A DNA stretch of 64,000 nucleotides from an uncultured Bacteroidales bacterium (GTDB lineage: Bacteria > Bacteroidota > Bacteroidia > Bacteroidales > UBA932). The notes under the pieces are model-generated. The model ran no database searches and was not told the DNA's origin. It saw only the letters and a list, made by a program, of their open reading frames with translations. The stretch is taken from positions 1 through 64,000 of the forward strand of contig CALVDO010000008.1 of assembly GCA_944326355.1 (NCBI GenBank), given 5' to 3'. Each line of letters opens with the position of its first letter. Within the stretch, counting starts at the first letter, position 1. Positions 7,175-16,711 of this stretch are shown piece after piece. The position numbers were made by a program, and so were the translations under genes.

Positions 7175-8239
7175 ATGTTTTCTTTCAGGACGACGCCTCT
7201 TGAAGATCAGATGGACAAGGCTCTGCTCGAGGGCCGCGTCGGCTGTTTCTGCACTCAGAACTGCTGGAATCCGGACAAGGGCAGCTATATGTACGAACTG
7301 TTCCGCGAGAGAGGCAATCTCGCGGAAATATTCGCTCCCGAGGACGCTGAGCTCACTCCCGGCACCAACCATATATCTTTCAGTCTGGACGCGGTGAAGG
7401 GGCTGGGCGCCGTGGTCGTGGAGATTCAGGATGTCGGCACGCGATATTTCAACTACACGAGGGACCTCTTCCGCCTCATGGATGAGATGACCTCGCTGGA
7501 GGAGCCTCCCGCCCTCTATATCGTGGATCACATAAATCCGGCCGGCAGGGTAGTGGAAGGCACTATGCCGTCTGGTGATGCCGTCCGCGGCATGCCGAAG
7601 GTGGCGCACAGGCATGGACTGACTCTCGGAGAGCTCGCGTTTCTCTACCATGGAGAGATAGGGGCAAAGTATGCCCTTCATGTGATTTCGGCGCGTGCGG
7701 CCGGCTCGGGCAAACAGATCATGCCGTGGGCCATTGCTCCGGCTTCTGACATTCCCGGCCTGTTCACGGCGGACATGTACAGCGGCGGAGGACTCTGGAA
7801 CGATACCGACATCACTCCGGGCATCGGAACTGCGAGGCCGTATGAGTATATAGGCGCCCCTTTCGTGCGTACGGGGAGTTATGAGCCGCTTCCGATTCCG
7901 GCCGGAGTCATGATGCGTCCGTGTTCGTTTACTCCTTCCTGCGGCAAATATGCGGGGGAGAGATGCAACGGCTATCAGATTCTGCTTGAGCCTGGTGTGG
8001 AGTATCATTCGCTCATGCATACGCTGCAGCTGATGAGATATTTCCGCGACAGATATTCGCAGTTCGGACTTGCCCCGGGCTTTGCACGCAAGCTTGCAGA
8101 TCCGGTGCTTCTGGACTATGTTGAGGGAAGATGCGACTTTGCGGAGATGAGCGGCCACGTCAAGGTGGAGGAGCAGAAGTGGATCAGAAAGGCGAAAAAG
8201 CATCTGCTTTACGATGACCAGCCGTACAGAGTGAAATAA
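7175..8239 (+). CDS. DUF1343 protein, NamZ-type exo-beta-N-acetylmuramidase-like
   Basis: The sequence follows DUF1343: VEIQDVGTRYFNYTRDL (about residues 83-99), LYIVDHINPAGRVVEG and VAHRHGLTLGELA. NamZ of this family removes terminal N-acetylmuramic acid from peptidoglycan fragments. This copy has no signal peptide (MFSFRTTPLEDQMDKALLEG) and begins directly in the fold at 354 residues, so it would act in the cytoplasm, whereas many relatives are exported lipoproteins. It lies 12 bases after the phosphoglucosamine mutase gene. That spacing suggests recycling of wall amino sugars, though its substrate is inferred. Confidence 0.75.
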   Translation: MFSFRTTPLEDQMDKALLEGRVGCFCTQNCWNPDKGSYMYELFRERGNLAEIFAPEDAELTPGTNHISFSLDAVKGLGAVVVEIQDVGTRYFNYTRDLFRLMDEMTSLEEPPALYIVDHINPAGRVVEGTMPSGDAVRGMPKVAHRHGLTLGELAFLYHGEIGAKYALHVISARAAGSGKQIMPWAIAPASDIPGLFTADMYSGGGLWNDTDITPGIGTARPYEYIGAPFVRTGSYEPLPIPAGVMMRPCSFTPSCGKYAGERCNGYQILLEPGVEYHSLMHTLQLMRYFRDRYSQFGLAPGFARKLADPVLLDYVEGRCDFAEMSGHVKVEEQKWIRKAKKHLLYDDQPYRVK

Positions 8240-8240
8240 A

Positions 8241-8272
8241 TTTGGAAATGTGCTCCGATTGCAATACCTTTG
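8241..8272 (+). promoter_or_regulatory. Promoter of rpmE2
   Basis: TTTG (8241-8244), 20 bases, then TACCTTTG (8265-8272): an exact Bacteroidota -33/-7 pair, 27 bp before the L31 start. Confidence 0.75.
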
Positions 8273-8298
8273 CGCCCTGATATTTAATAAGCATAGTC

Positions 8299-8544
8299 AT
8301 GAAAAAAGGAATTCATCCCGAAAACTACCGTCTTGTAGCTTTCAAGGATATGTCGAATGACGAGGTGTTCATCACACGCTCATGCGCGAACACCAAGGAG
8401 ACCCTCATGGTTGACGGCGTAGAGTACCCTGTCGTGAAGGTCGAGATTTCAAACACTTCCCATCCGTTCTATACGGGCAAGATGAAGCTCGTGGACACTG
8501 CGGGTCGTGTCGACAAATTCTATCAGAGATACAAGAAGAAATGA
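8299..8544 (+). CDS. rpmE2: 50S ribosomal protein L31 type B
   Basis: [20 protein letters not shown] and the ending [11 protein letters not shown] are typical of the zinc-independent type B L31, and the 81-aa length is normal. It lacks the CxxC pairs of type A L31. It has its own promoter and terminator. A second, truncated and divergent copy of its 3' end lies at 10548-10619 beside enolase, which is important for the history of the PUL. Confidence 0.97.
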   Translation: MKKGIHPENYRLVAFKDMSNDEVFITRSCANTKETLMVDGVEYPVVKVEISNTSHPFYTGKMKLVDTAGRVDKFYQRYKKK

Positions 8545-8592
8545 TCCCGGCGGGAGGGATGCCCGCACGAGGACTTTTCACCGGAAAAGATC

Positions 8593-8626
8593 AGGGGACG
8601 TCGAAAACGGCGTCCTCTTTTTTTTC
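8593..8626 (+). terminator. Terminator of rpmE2
   Basis: AGGGGACG (8593-8600) pairs with CGTCCTCT (8611-8618), one G-T pair included, followed by a run of eight or more T. Confidence 0.8.
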
Positions 8627-8638
8627 TTTCCGGACTGG

Positions 8639-8995
8639 TCACGATGTCTTCAGTGAGAGGATGTAGACTGTAACGCAGACGAGTACTATGCCCAGAAGCA
8701 CATTGATCCAGAGGTGCGGAACATGGAACACCATACAGGACGGTATGCTTATCCACAGTAGTATTATGGATATGATCTTGGCCCGCAGCGGCATTGCCTT
8801 GTTTTCTCGGTATTCCCTGATGTATTTCCCTAGTACACGGTGTCCTGTGAGCCATCTGTACAGCCTTTCCGAGCCTCTGAAGTAGAGGAAGGCTGCCAGA
8901 AGCAGCAGCGGGGTAGTGGGCAGCAGCGGCACGAAGATGCCGATGACTCCGAGTGTGACGCAGAGCGAGCCCGTTATGGTGCAAAAGAGTTTCAT
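8639..8995 (-). CDS. DUF454 (YbaN-like) inner-membrane protein
   Basis: The 118 residues show the family signature GIFVPLLPTTPLLLLAAFLYFRGSERLYRWL near the N terminus and two more hydrophobic segments at the C terminus. Members are small integral inner-membrane proteins of unknown role. A -7 box TAAATTTG on the minus strand (9006-9013) lies just upstream of the start at 8995. It separates L31 from enolase and is convergent with L31. Confidence 0.85.
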   Translation of the reverse strand: MKLFCTITGSLCVTLGVIGIFVPLLPTTPLLLLAAFLYFRGSERLYRWLTGHRVLGKYIREYRENKAMPLRAKIISIILLWISIPSCMVFHVPHLWINVLLGIVLVCVTVYILSLKTS

Positions 8996-9038
8996 GATCG
9001 GACGGCAAATTTAGTAAAATGGCGGCAGATTCATCTTG

Positions 9039-9160
9039 GCATCCCTATAAATTGGGATGCGTGCTGGTACGGGTATTGCCTGCAATATCCTTCCGGGTAT
9101 GGATGCCGGTATCCCGACAGACAAGGTGTCATCCCGAGGTGCGGCAGTCCGCAGCCCGAA
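9039..9160 (+). promoter_or_regulatory. Hairpin-rich leader upstream of enolase
   Basis: The 170-bp region before eno holds GCATCCC/GGGATGC (9039-9045 and 9054-9060) and then the small inverted repeat ATTGCCTGCAAT. Later it contains CGGGTAT and TATCCCG arms. No clear TTTG/TAnnTTTG promoter is seen. It may be a structured 5' UTR, or simply neutral sequence. Confidence 0.25.
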
Positions 9161-9169
9161 AACGATTAA

Positions 9170-10547
<1,378 letters not shown>

Positions 10548-10619
10548 ACAGGAAAGATGAAGCTCGTGGACACTGCCGGCCGCGTCGACAAATTCTACCG
10601 GAGATACAAGAAAAAATAA
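10548..10619 (+). pseudogene. rpmE2: 3' fragment of a second rpmE2 (L31)
   Basis: Codons for [23 protein letters not shown] and a stop match the C terminus of the L31 at 8299-8544, with one amino-acid change and several silent changes. It is therefore not a fresh copy of the neighbour but comes from a diverged relative. It starts exactly where the eno direct repeat ends and has no start codon. A terminator follows. It probably marks the left edge of an imported segment. Confidence 0.9.
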
Positions 10620-10642
10620 TCCGTACCGGATTGAAATACAGA

Positions 10643-10682
10643 AAAGGGGATGGCTCAAAAGTGAAAGTCATCCCCCTTTTCT
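10643..10682 (+). terminator. Terminator after the rpmE2 fragment
   Basis: AAAAGGGGATG pairs with CATCCCCCTTTT across a ~16-nt loop, ending in T-rich DNA. It is probably the donor L31 terminator carried along with the fragment. The following ~115 bases to 10797 hold no gene that I can see. Confidence 0.65.
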
Positions 10683-10797
10683 TTGATTTTTCCGCGAGGC
10701 CAGCCTCAGTTCATCTTTTGAATATTCGATTCTCGGAGAGATATCAAACCTTTTGGGAGGCCGCGCTTCGGCTTCTTGCAAGGAAGGCTGCCTTCTT

Positions 10798-12000
10798 CTA
10801 GAGAAGCCCCAGCAGCTTGCTTCTTGAGAGCATGCACGCCCCGATCGGCCCGGCCTTCTTCCCCAGCTTGGAGAACCTGATAGCCGAATCCTTGCTCACA
10901 ATGTTGAGGGAGTGCTTGTTGATGGCGCTCTTGATAGGCAGGAGAAGATATTCTTCAGCAACCGAAAGCCATCCTCCGATGGTGACGACCCCGGGGTTGA
11001 AGATGTTTATCAGTCCTGCTATGGCTCTTCCGAGCGTGGCGCCTATCTCCTCTACTGTCTCTATGGCAAGCACGTCCTCCTCTTTCAGAGCGTCCAGTAT
11101 GTCATCCAGAGTGAGCTCTCCTTCGCGGTTGAACTTCTCTGAGAGCACGCTGGCCTTTCCCTCCCTGAGCTTTTCCGTGACAATCCTGTACAGAGCCGAG
11201 CCGGACGCCCCTGTCTCGAGGCAGCCGACTTTCCCGCAGTGGCAGATCTGCCCGTTGTCAAGCAGAGGGAAATGCCCGATCTCGCCGGAGAATCCTGACT
11301 TTCCGTACGAGAGCTTGCCGTCTATTATCATTCCCATTCCGAGTCCCCAGCTGACGTTGATGAACAGCATGTGCGGCTCGGTGGCTGAGTCTCCGCAGAT
11401 GTATTCTCCGTAGGCCATGGCCCGGGAGTCGTTCTCGATGAAAACAGGCGCTCCGAGCATTTCCTCAAGTATCGAGGACAGCGGCTTGTCCTCCCCGATG
11501 AAATAGGAGAAGCTGTACCCTGTCTCGCGGTTGACCCTTCCTGAGAGGTTGATCCCGTAGGCGAGCACCTGCTCGGAGCTGATCTCCAGCCTGGACAGGT
11601 GATCCTTCAGGAAGAGGCACAGGCTTCTGAAGGACTCCTCACTTCTTTCAAGGCTGAATGATATGTCGTCCTTGTAGTCTATGATGTTGCCTTTGAAGTT
11701 CACTACGGCTATGCTGATGTGGCTGCGCCGTATGTCCGCTCCGACAATATATCCTGCGGACGGATTCAGCCCGTAGATGCTGGGCCTTCTGCCTCCGGAT
11801 GTGCCAAGCTTGCCCCGGTCTTCAAGAAAGCCTTCCTCAATAAGCTCCCCCACCAGCTTTGTGATGGTGGGGATGCTTGTGTTCAGCTCCTTGCTGAGCT
11901 CTGCTATGCTGTAGTCTCCGTCATTGATGCACAGCCCCAGTATCTTCTGCTTGAGAATGGAGCTTTTGCCTTCGATATTGTTGAGGAATGAAGCTTTCAT
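10798..12000 (-). CDS. ROK-family transcriptional regulator (NagC/XylR type)
   Basis: Residues ~15-75 form a winged helix-turn-helix (YSIAELSKELNTSIPTITKLV). The ROK sugar-kinase-like domain follows, with VGADIRRSHISIAVV (phosphate-loop equivalent), FINVSWGLGMGMI, the GEIGHF motif and the zinc site CHCGKVGCLE. At 400 residues it has the length of NagC/Mlc-type repressors, which bind an amino sugar or glucose derivative and release DNA. It is the last gene of the left arm of the PUL (54 bp after the sugar porter), so it is the likely local regulator. The paired TAAAATATTT boxes at 16163-16205 and 16625-16676 are candidate operators. Confidence 0.9.
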   Translation of the reverse strand: MKASFLNNIEGKSSILKQKILGLCINDGDYSIAELSKELNTSIPTITKLVGELIEEGFLEDRGKLGTSGGRRPSIYGLNPSAGYIVGADIRRSHISIAVVNFKGNIIDYKDDISFSLERSEESFRSLCLFLKDHLSRLEISSEQVLAYGINLSGRVNRETGYSFSYFIGEDKPLSSILEEMLGAPVFIENDSRAMAYGEYICGDSATEPHMLFINVSWGLGMGMIIDGKLSYGKSGFSGEIGHFPLLDNGQICHCGKVGCLETGASGSALYRIVTEKLREGKASVLSEKFNREGELTLDDILDALKEEDVLAIETVEEIGATLGRAIAGLINIFNPGVVTIGGWLSVAEEYLLLPIKSAINKHSLNIVSKDSAIRFSKLGKKAGPIGACMLSRSKLLGLL

Positions 12001-12056
12001 TGTCGGATATGATGCAAATAAACCGCAAGTTAATAAAAATTACGGGAAATGAGGCG

Positions 12057-13454
12057 CTATTTCTTCTTCCACCATGCCTCGATCTCCTCAAGAGTTTTCC
12101 CAGTGGTCTCCGGCACGGCCTTCCACATTATCAGGATGTACGGCACGCACATGGCTGCGAACAGGAAGAATGTCCCTGCAGGAGTGAGGTTCTCCAGCAT
12201 CCACGGCGTGAGCTGTCCGATAAGGTATGTGCCTATCCACAAGGCTAGTCCGGCTACAGACATCGCACGTCCGCGAACATTGTTCGGGTACATTTCAGAA
12301 AGCAGCACAAAGACTACGGCGCTGATGGAGATGGCGCAGCAGAACACGTAGAACAGGAAGAAGGCAAGCAGGAAGCCGTTGCCGAGGCCCCATGCCTCTC
12401 CTTTCAGAAAATAGATGCCGATCATCAGCAGGGAAAGTATCATGCCTGACACGCCCCAGTAGACGAGCTTCTTCCTTCCGACCCTGTCTATTATGAACAC
12501 GGCGATGACTGTGGTGAGCATGTTGACTGTGCCCACGAGCACCTGAGAGAACATGGAGTCTCCGCTCGAAAGCCCGGCTTTCTCGAAGATGCTCGGACCG
12601 TAGTAGAGCACTGCGTTCACGCCCATGAACTGGCCGAGTATGGCTATGGCGGAGCCTATGACCACGGCTTTCAGTATGCCCGGCTGAAGCAGGACCTTCC
12701 ATTCTGATTTTGTCTCTCCTGCGATGGATCTCCTTGTCTCCTCGACCTGTGCGGCTGCAAGGGCTTCGCTGGCGTATATCCTTTTCAGGGTTACGGCTGC
12801 CTTGTCGCCCTGCCCCTTGACAATCAGCCATCTCGGACTCTCAGGAATGAAGAGGATGACTATGAGGTAGAGAAGGGCCGGAAATGCCATTGAGCCGAGC
12901 ATTCCTCTCCACATCTCGTCCTTCAGCAGGCGCTGGAGGGCAGGGGAGCCGTAGGCTGCAGACTCAGAGCTGTCCATTATCCAGAAGTTTACCAGATATG
13001 CGGCGAGGAAGCCTATGGTCACTGCCAGCTGATACAGGGAGACTAGAGTGCCTCTCTTGTCTGCGGTCGCGACTTCGGAAATGTATATCGGAGCCACTAT
13101 GGATACTATTCCGATGCCGATTCCTCCGGTGATTCGGAAGCATACCAGCTGGGTGAATCCTGAGCATAAGGCGCATCCGAATGCGCAGGCCGTGAACAGG
13201 ACGGCGGCTATGAGCATGGTCTTTTTCCTGCCTATAGTGTCGCTGAGGGTTCCGGCGATGAGAACTCCGAATATGGAGCCGATGAGCGCGCAGCCGACAT
13301 ACCAGCCCTGCTGCATGGTGTCAAGGCCGAACTGGCTGCTTACGCTGCTGATTGTGCCGGAGATGACGGCCGTGTCATATCCGAACAGTATTCCTCCCAC
13401 GGCGGCGGCCACCGAAAGGAAGATGATGTATCCGTTGCTTGCCTTTCCGTTCAT
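12057..13454 (-). CDS. MFS sugar porter
   Basis: Twelve membrane segments over 465 residues and the sugar-porter signatures identify a sugar:H+ symporter of the XylE/GLUT type: GYDTAVISG in helix 1, DTIGRKKT after helix 2, PESPRWLIVKGQ after helix 6, DRVGRKKL, and PETTGKTLEEIE at the C terminus. It would import the monosaccharide released by the PUL enzymes across the inner membrane. It lies between the ROK regulator and the DUF4434 gene with short gaps (56 and 36 bp), consistent with one transcript. Given the GH20, an N-acetylhexosamine is a reasonable but unproved substrate. Confidence 0.9.
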   Translation of the reverse strand: MNGKASNGYIIFLSVAAAVGGILFGYDTAVISGTISSVSSQFGLDTMQQGWYVGCALIGSIFGVLIAGTLSDTIGRKKTMLIAAVLFTACAFGCALCSGFTQLVCFRITGGIGIGIVSIVAPIYISEVATADKRGTLVSLYQLAVTIGFLAAYLVNFWIMDSSESAAYGSPALQRLLKDEMWRGMLGSMAFPALLYLIVILFIPESPRWLIVKGQGDKAAVTLKRIYASEALAAAQVEETRRSIAGETKSEWKVLLQPGILKAVVIGSAIAILGQFMGVNAVLYYGPSIFEKAGLSSGDSMFSQVLVGTVNMLTTVIAVFIIDRVGRKKLVYWGVSGMILSLLMIGIYFLKGEAWGLGNGFLLAFFLFYVFCCAISISAVVFVLLSEMYPNNVRGRAMSVAGLALWIGTYLIGQLTPWMLENLTPAGTFFLFAAMCVPYILIMWKAVPETTGKTLEEIEAWWKKK

Positions 13455-13490
13455 GATGAATATGCTGTGATGTGTTATATGGTCCGGCGG

Positions 13491-14582
13491 CTAGTCGATG
13501 CCGAAGTATTCCCTGTATCTGTCGTACAGGTGTCCTGCCTGAAGGTATGCCGACTGAGGGCTCATGAAATGCGAGAATTCGAATGTTATGGCCTTGTCGT
13601 ATCCGCATCTGGCTGCGGCCTCAAGCTTCATCCTGAGCTTGTCGAACTTTATCGGGAGGAATTTGATCGGCATGTCCCTGTCGAATGTCTCGGCGTTGGT
13701 CCAGCACTGCATTCCGTATTTGTCCGCAAGCTTCTTGTTGACGCTGAAGAATGCGTCCAGCTCATCGTAGTCAATGTGCCCGTCCTGGAATGCGCAGGCG
13801 TCCACAACGTCATGTATGCCGTCGAAGATCTCGTTCCATTCTCTTTCGTGCTCGGCGACAGAGACTGCCTGGTCGTTTGTCAGCTTATTAGTCCCCATTA
13901 TGGCCTTCTTCCCGTCTATCCACGGGGATATGAATGTAGGAAGCCCTCCGGACACGTCCTTGCACTGCTTGCCCATCGCTCTGAACGCGTCTATCGCCCC
14001 CTTTGTCTTTCTGCTTATCTCGCCGCTGATGTACCAGCCTCCGAAGCTGTCGTACTTCTCGCCGTACATCTTCCAGACCTCGTCTATCACGAACTTGTTG
14101 TCCTCTATCTCATGAGACAGGTCTCCTGTGTCCCAGTATCTTCCGGAGTCGTACAGCCCGAACCAGAATTTCATTCCGTATTTCTGCGCAAGCCTCAGGA
14201 ACATGTCGATCAGGTCCATCGAAGGCATATAGCACCCTTTCTTCAGCAGGTACGGAGACGGGTAGGTGATGAATTTCCTGTAGCCGGAGCGAATGCATAT
14301 CACTGTGTCTATGCCTATGGCCTTCATGTTCCTGAAGTCGGCGTCCCACTCCTTCTCGCCCCAGTTCTGGTGCGGTATGTCGTGCGAAATCTCGTCAAGG
14401 AAAGTTCCGGTGATCCTTAGCCCCTGGGCGCGCGGGACGATGAGCCTGCTGCCGGACTGCGACGTCTCGCGATGCCGTGCGTCTGCCTTGTCTGCGGTCC
14501 CGGCCTTCATCACTTCAGGGGCGGCTATTGCCGCTGCAGCCGCGACGGCTGCCTTTTTGAGAAAGTCTCTTCTGTCTGTCAT
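13491..14582 (-). CDS. DUF4434-like TIM-barrel protein with Tat signal
   Basis: MTDRRDFLKKAAVAAAAAIA is a twin-arginine signal, so the protein is exported folded. The mature part matches DUF4434: GLRITGTFLDEISHD, then a segment W...DADFRNMKAIGIDTVICIRSG, and later GWYISGEIS and ITFEFSHFMS. It looks like a (beta/alpha)8 glycosidase-like barrel; E in GEIS and in FEFSHF could be catalytic, but no activity is established for the family. It is co-oriented with the sugar porter. I infer a role in trimming the PUL glycan in the periplasm. Confidence 0.7.
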   Translation of the reverse strand: MTDRRDFLKKAAVAAAAAIAAPEVMKAGTADKADARHRETSQSGSRLIVPRAQGLRITGTFLDEISHDIPHQNWGEKEWDADFRNMKAIGIDTVICIRSGYRKFITYPSPYLLKKGCYMPSMDLIDMFLRLAQKYGMKFWFGLYDSGRYWDTGDLSHEIEDNKFVIDEVWKMYGEKYDSFGGWYISGEISRKTKGAIDAFRAMGKQCKDVSGGLPTFISPWIDGKKAIMGTNKLTNDQAVSVAEHEREWNEIFDGIHDVVDACAFQDGHIDYDELDAFFSVNKKLADKYGMQCWTNAETFDRDMPIKFLPIKFDKLRMKLEAAARCGYDKAITFEFSHFMSPQSAYLQAGHLYDRYREYFGID

Positions 14583-14604
14583 ATCTAGATGTTTTGTGTG
14601 TTTC

Positions 14605-14672
14605 CTGTCTCCTGTCCGGAAGGCTTCTGTCTGGAAGGTGTCTGTCTTCTGTCCGGAAGTCTGGAAGTCCGG
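14605..14672. repeat. Degenerate short tandem repeat between PUL genes
   Basis: About four imperfect copies of CTGTCCGGAAGGCTT-like units lie in the 127-bp gap between the DUF4434 and DUF5009-type genes. It could be a slippage-prone spacer; no function seen. Confidence 0.45.
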
Positions 14673-14709
14673 ATGCCTTGTGCAGTCTGCTCTGAAGTCG
14701 TCTCCGGCC

Positions 14710-16155
14710 TCAGCTTCTCCAGAATATCTTCCTGTCGGTGAAGAATATGGTCAGTGCCATCATTATCGCTGTGATGCCGAAGCCCTGGACAAGCCCCATG
14801 AAAGGTGAGCCCTCGGCTGCCTTGAATATGAGAGGCATGATCCCTGCGATGGAGAGCACCGGCACAGTCACGTATCCTGTTATCGTGTATGCGATCATCG
14901 GGTTCTGTCCGCATCTGGACAGCCATGACAGCCTTATTCCTTGCTTTGTCTCAAGGAAGAGGAAGGCTCCTGCGGTGACGGCGGCCATCCCGGATGTGAC
15001 CAGCAGATACGAGATGTTGCACCAGTCTTTCCTTATGCCCCCGTCTATCGGGTCAAATACTGTCCCGGCTGTCATCAGAAGCATGCCGGTCATGACGATG
15101 TCTGACCAGGTCTCTCTTCTCTTCCATGTCATGAGTGCGAATGCGGCGGCAGCGCATGCCGTGACGGCTATGTCGGCGGTCACATGCCTTGTGAACAGCC
15201 CCCACAGCTGGAATATCGCTGCCGCTGAAGCCAGGATTGCCGCTGCGGCCTCTTTTCCGCCAGCCTTCATGCCGGCCTCGCCTTGCGCGTTCCTCTTCAT
15301 CATCATGTCTCCGACGATGGAGCCTGGTATGGCTATCATCAGATACTGAAGGTATTCGAACTTGAATATCCATCCGTATCCCGCGCTGCCTGCATCTGGA
15401 ATGAAGCTGAAGACTCCGGTGTACGAGTCAAGCGCCTTCACAGCCCAGACGGCTGCGAAGACCAGCCATCTTGCGGCTATGCTGTCTCTTGTGAAATACC
15501 ATATAAGGCTTCCTGTCAGCGACACGTATGCCAGTATGAGTATGATGATGTCGCACTTGTCCTTAGAGAGGGGAACGCCAAGCGCATGCTGAAGTATCAC
15601 TGCCGCCGCGGCCAGGATAAGGACGCCGCCTGCGTTCGCGGCTCTGTTCCATGCCGGCTTACTGAAGCTGAATCTGGTCAGCGCGAGGAAAAGCCCTCCC
15701 CATGTCCCAATGAGAAACAGATTGCTCCATACGGGGCTGCACTGCGATGAGGACGCGCTGCCGGCGTTCCCGAGCACGAAGCTGAAGCAGACAAGGATGA
15801 GCCATCTTCTGACCAGCCAGCCGGATATTGCCGCTGCTCCTGCTCCGTTTGAGATACGTTTCTTCATCGCGAAAGGGAAGGCCGCTCCCATCGAGAACAG
15901 GAAGAACGGAAACACGAGGTCTACCCAGGTGATGCCTCGGACGTCGGGGCTGAAGGCGTAGTCCGGAGGCGGAAGCTGCGCGTGGAACATCCATGCCGGA
16001 AGGTCGGAGTGCCACCCTATGTAGGCGCACAGTATCATTCCGAATATGGCCAGGCCTCTCAGAGAGTCTATGGACGAGACTCTTCCCTGAGCTTTCCCGC
16101 CTGCGGCCAGACTTGTTGTGCTGCTGGTTTTCATCTGCTTGACTGTTGATGCCAC
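14710..16155 (-). CDS. DUF5009/HGSNAT-like membrane acetyltransferase
   Basis: SSIDSLRGLAIFGMIL (about residues 27-42), then PAWMFHAQLPP and GITWVDLVFPFFLFSMG, match the start of the heparan-alpha-glucosaminide N-acetyltransferase/NagX group, including the histidine in the extracytoplasmic loop. About eleven membrane helices are predictable. In lysosomal HGSNAT, cytoplasmic acetyl-CoA acetylates the amino group of terminal glucosamine across the membrane. A similar re-acetylation of deacetylated amino sugars in the periplasm would complement the CE2 deacetylase-like domain encoded at 18058; this link is inference. The gene is first in the leftward operon, with TAAAATATTT boxes just upstream. 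Confidence 0.75.
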   Translation of the reverse strand: MASTVKQMKTSSTTSLAAGGKAQGRVSSIDSLRGLAIFGMILCAYIGWHSDLPAWMFHAQLPPPDYAFSPDVRGITWVDLVFPFFLFSMGAAFPFAMKKRISNGAGAAAISGWLVRRWLILVCFSFVLGNAGSASSSQCSPVWSNLFLIGTWGGLFLALTRFSFSKPAWNRAANAGGVLILAAAAVILQHALGVPLSKDKCDIIILILAYVSLTGSLIWYFTRDSIAARWLVFAAVWAVKALDSYTGVFSFIPDAGSAGYGWIFKFEYLQYLMIAIPGSIVGDMMMKRNAQGEAGMKAGGKEAAAAILASAAAIFQLWGLFTRHVTADIAVTACAAAAFALMTWKRRETWSDIVMTGMLLMTAGTVFDPIDGGIRKDWCNISYLLVTSGMAAVTAGAFLFLETKQGIRLSWLSRCGQNPMIAYTITGYVTVPVLSIAGIMPLIFKAAEGSPFMGLVQGFGITAIMMALTIFFTDRKIFWRS

Positions 16156-16162
16156 AAAAATA

Positions 16163-16205
16163 TAAAATATTTATTAAAATAAAAGGATATTATTAAAATA
16201 TTTTA
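16163..16205. promoter_or_regulatory. Candidate operator pair upstream of the leftward PUL operon
   Basis: TAAAATATTTAT (16163-16174) and the perfect palindrome TAAAATATTTTA (16194-16205) lie 8 and 39 bp before the DUF5009-type start. The same motif occurs twice before the rightward operon. Binding by the PUL's ROK regulator is inferred. Confidence 0.45.
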
Positions 16206-16367
16206 TTATTGATAGAAAATATTAATAAGGTGCTTCGGAGAAATGCCGCGGCGTGACGCTGTCAGGCGCTAAGGCGATACTTTCTATGATATTTCCGGAG
16301 GGATGTGGCCGATTTGCCGGACTTTTGAGCAAGTTTGTCCTGATATTTTCAGAAAAAGGATGCAGGC

Positions 16368-16625
16368 ATGGAGAATGACTCGCTGAAGATTCCTGCGGAC
16401 CTTCTGCTCAATGAGGTGGCCGAGCGCCTGAATGACGGGTGCTCCGTGACTCTGCGGGCAAAAGGCTCAAGCATGTACCCGTTCATAAGACTTCTTCCCG
16501 GGAAAGGGCGGCCGCGAGGCTATGGATGCTTCTGTTTCCGCTCAGGCGCTTTCTTTTGCCTCTGGTGCGTGCCGTGCTGCATTGACGGCATCTGTGTATG
16601 CGGAATTTTGGCGGCCAGTTTTTAA
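16368..16625 (+). pseudogene. Truncated S24/S26-peptidase-like gene remnant
   Basis: Residues 1-45 (LLLNEVAERLNDGCSVTLRAKGSSMYPFIR) resemble the start of the S24/S26 signal-peptidase-like proteins of Bacteroidales, including the catalytic serine in a GSSM.P motif. After FIR the frame turns into Cys/Gly-rich sequence unlike any family, and other frames stop soon after, so the catalytic lysine region is lost. It is probably a decayed fragment caught between the two PUL operons, but it might encode a short peptide. Confidence 0.5.
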
Positions 16626-16676
16626 AATATTTTATAAATTATTTCGTTTTATGTTTAGTATCTTTAAAATATTTGT
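16625..16676. promoter_or_regulatory. Candidate operator pair upstream of the rightward PUL operon
   Basis: A perfect palindrome TAAAATATTTTA (16625-16636) and TAAAATATTTGT (16665-16676) lie 87 and 47 bp before the ATG at 16712, mirroring the pair before the leftward operon. A related AT-rich block (22890-22950) precedes the AGE-SusC-SusD segment. Confidence 0.45.
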
Positions 16677-16711
16677 TAATATTGCCGCATAAAATGAAAA
16701 TCAATTAAAAT

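Noticed and set aside
6947..8203. 418-codon minus-strand ORF across the DUF1343 gene
   Set aside because: It covers the 3' end of glmM and the DUF1343 gene in antisense and shows no domain; composition is that of a shadow frame.
13467..14420. 317-codon ORF antisense to the DUF4434 gene
   Set aside because: No family pattern, Val/Leu/Pro/His-rich shadow composition; the opposite strand has a Tat signal and conserved motifs.
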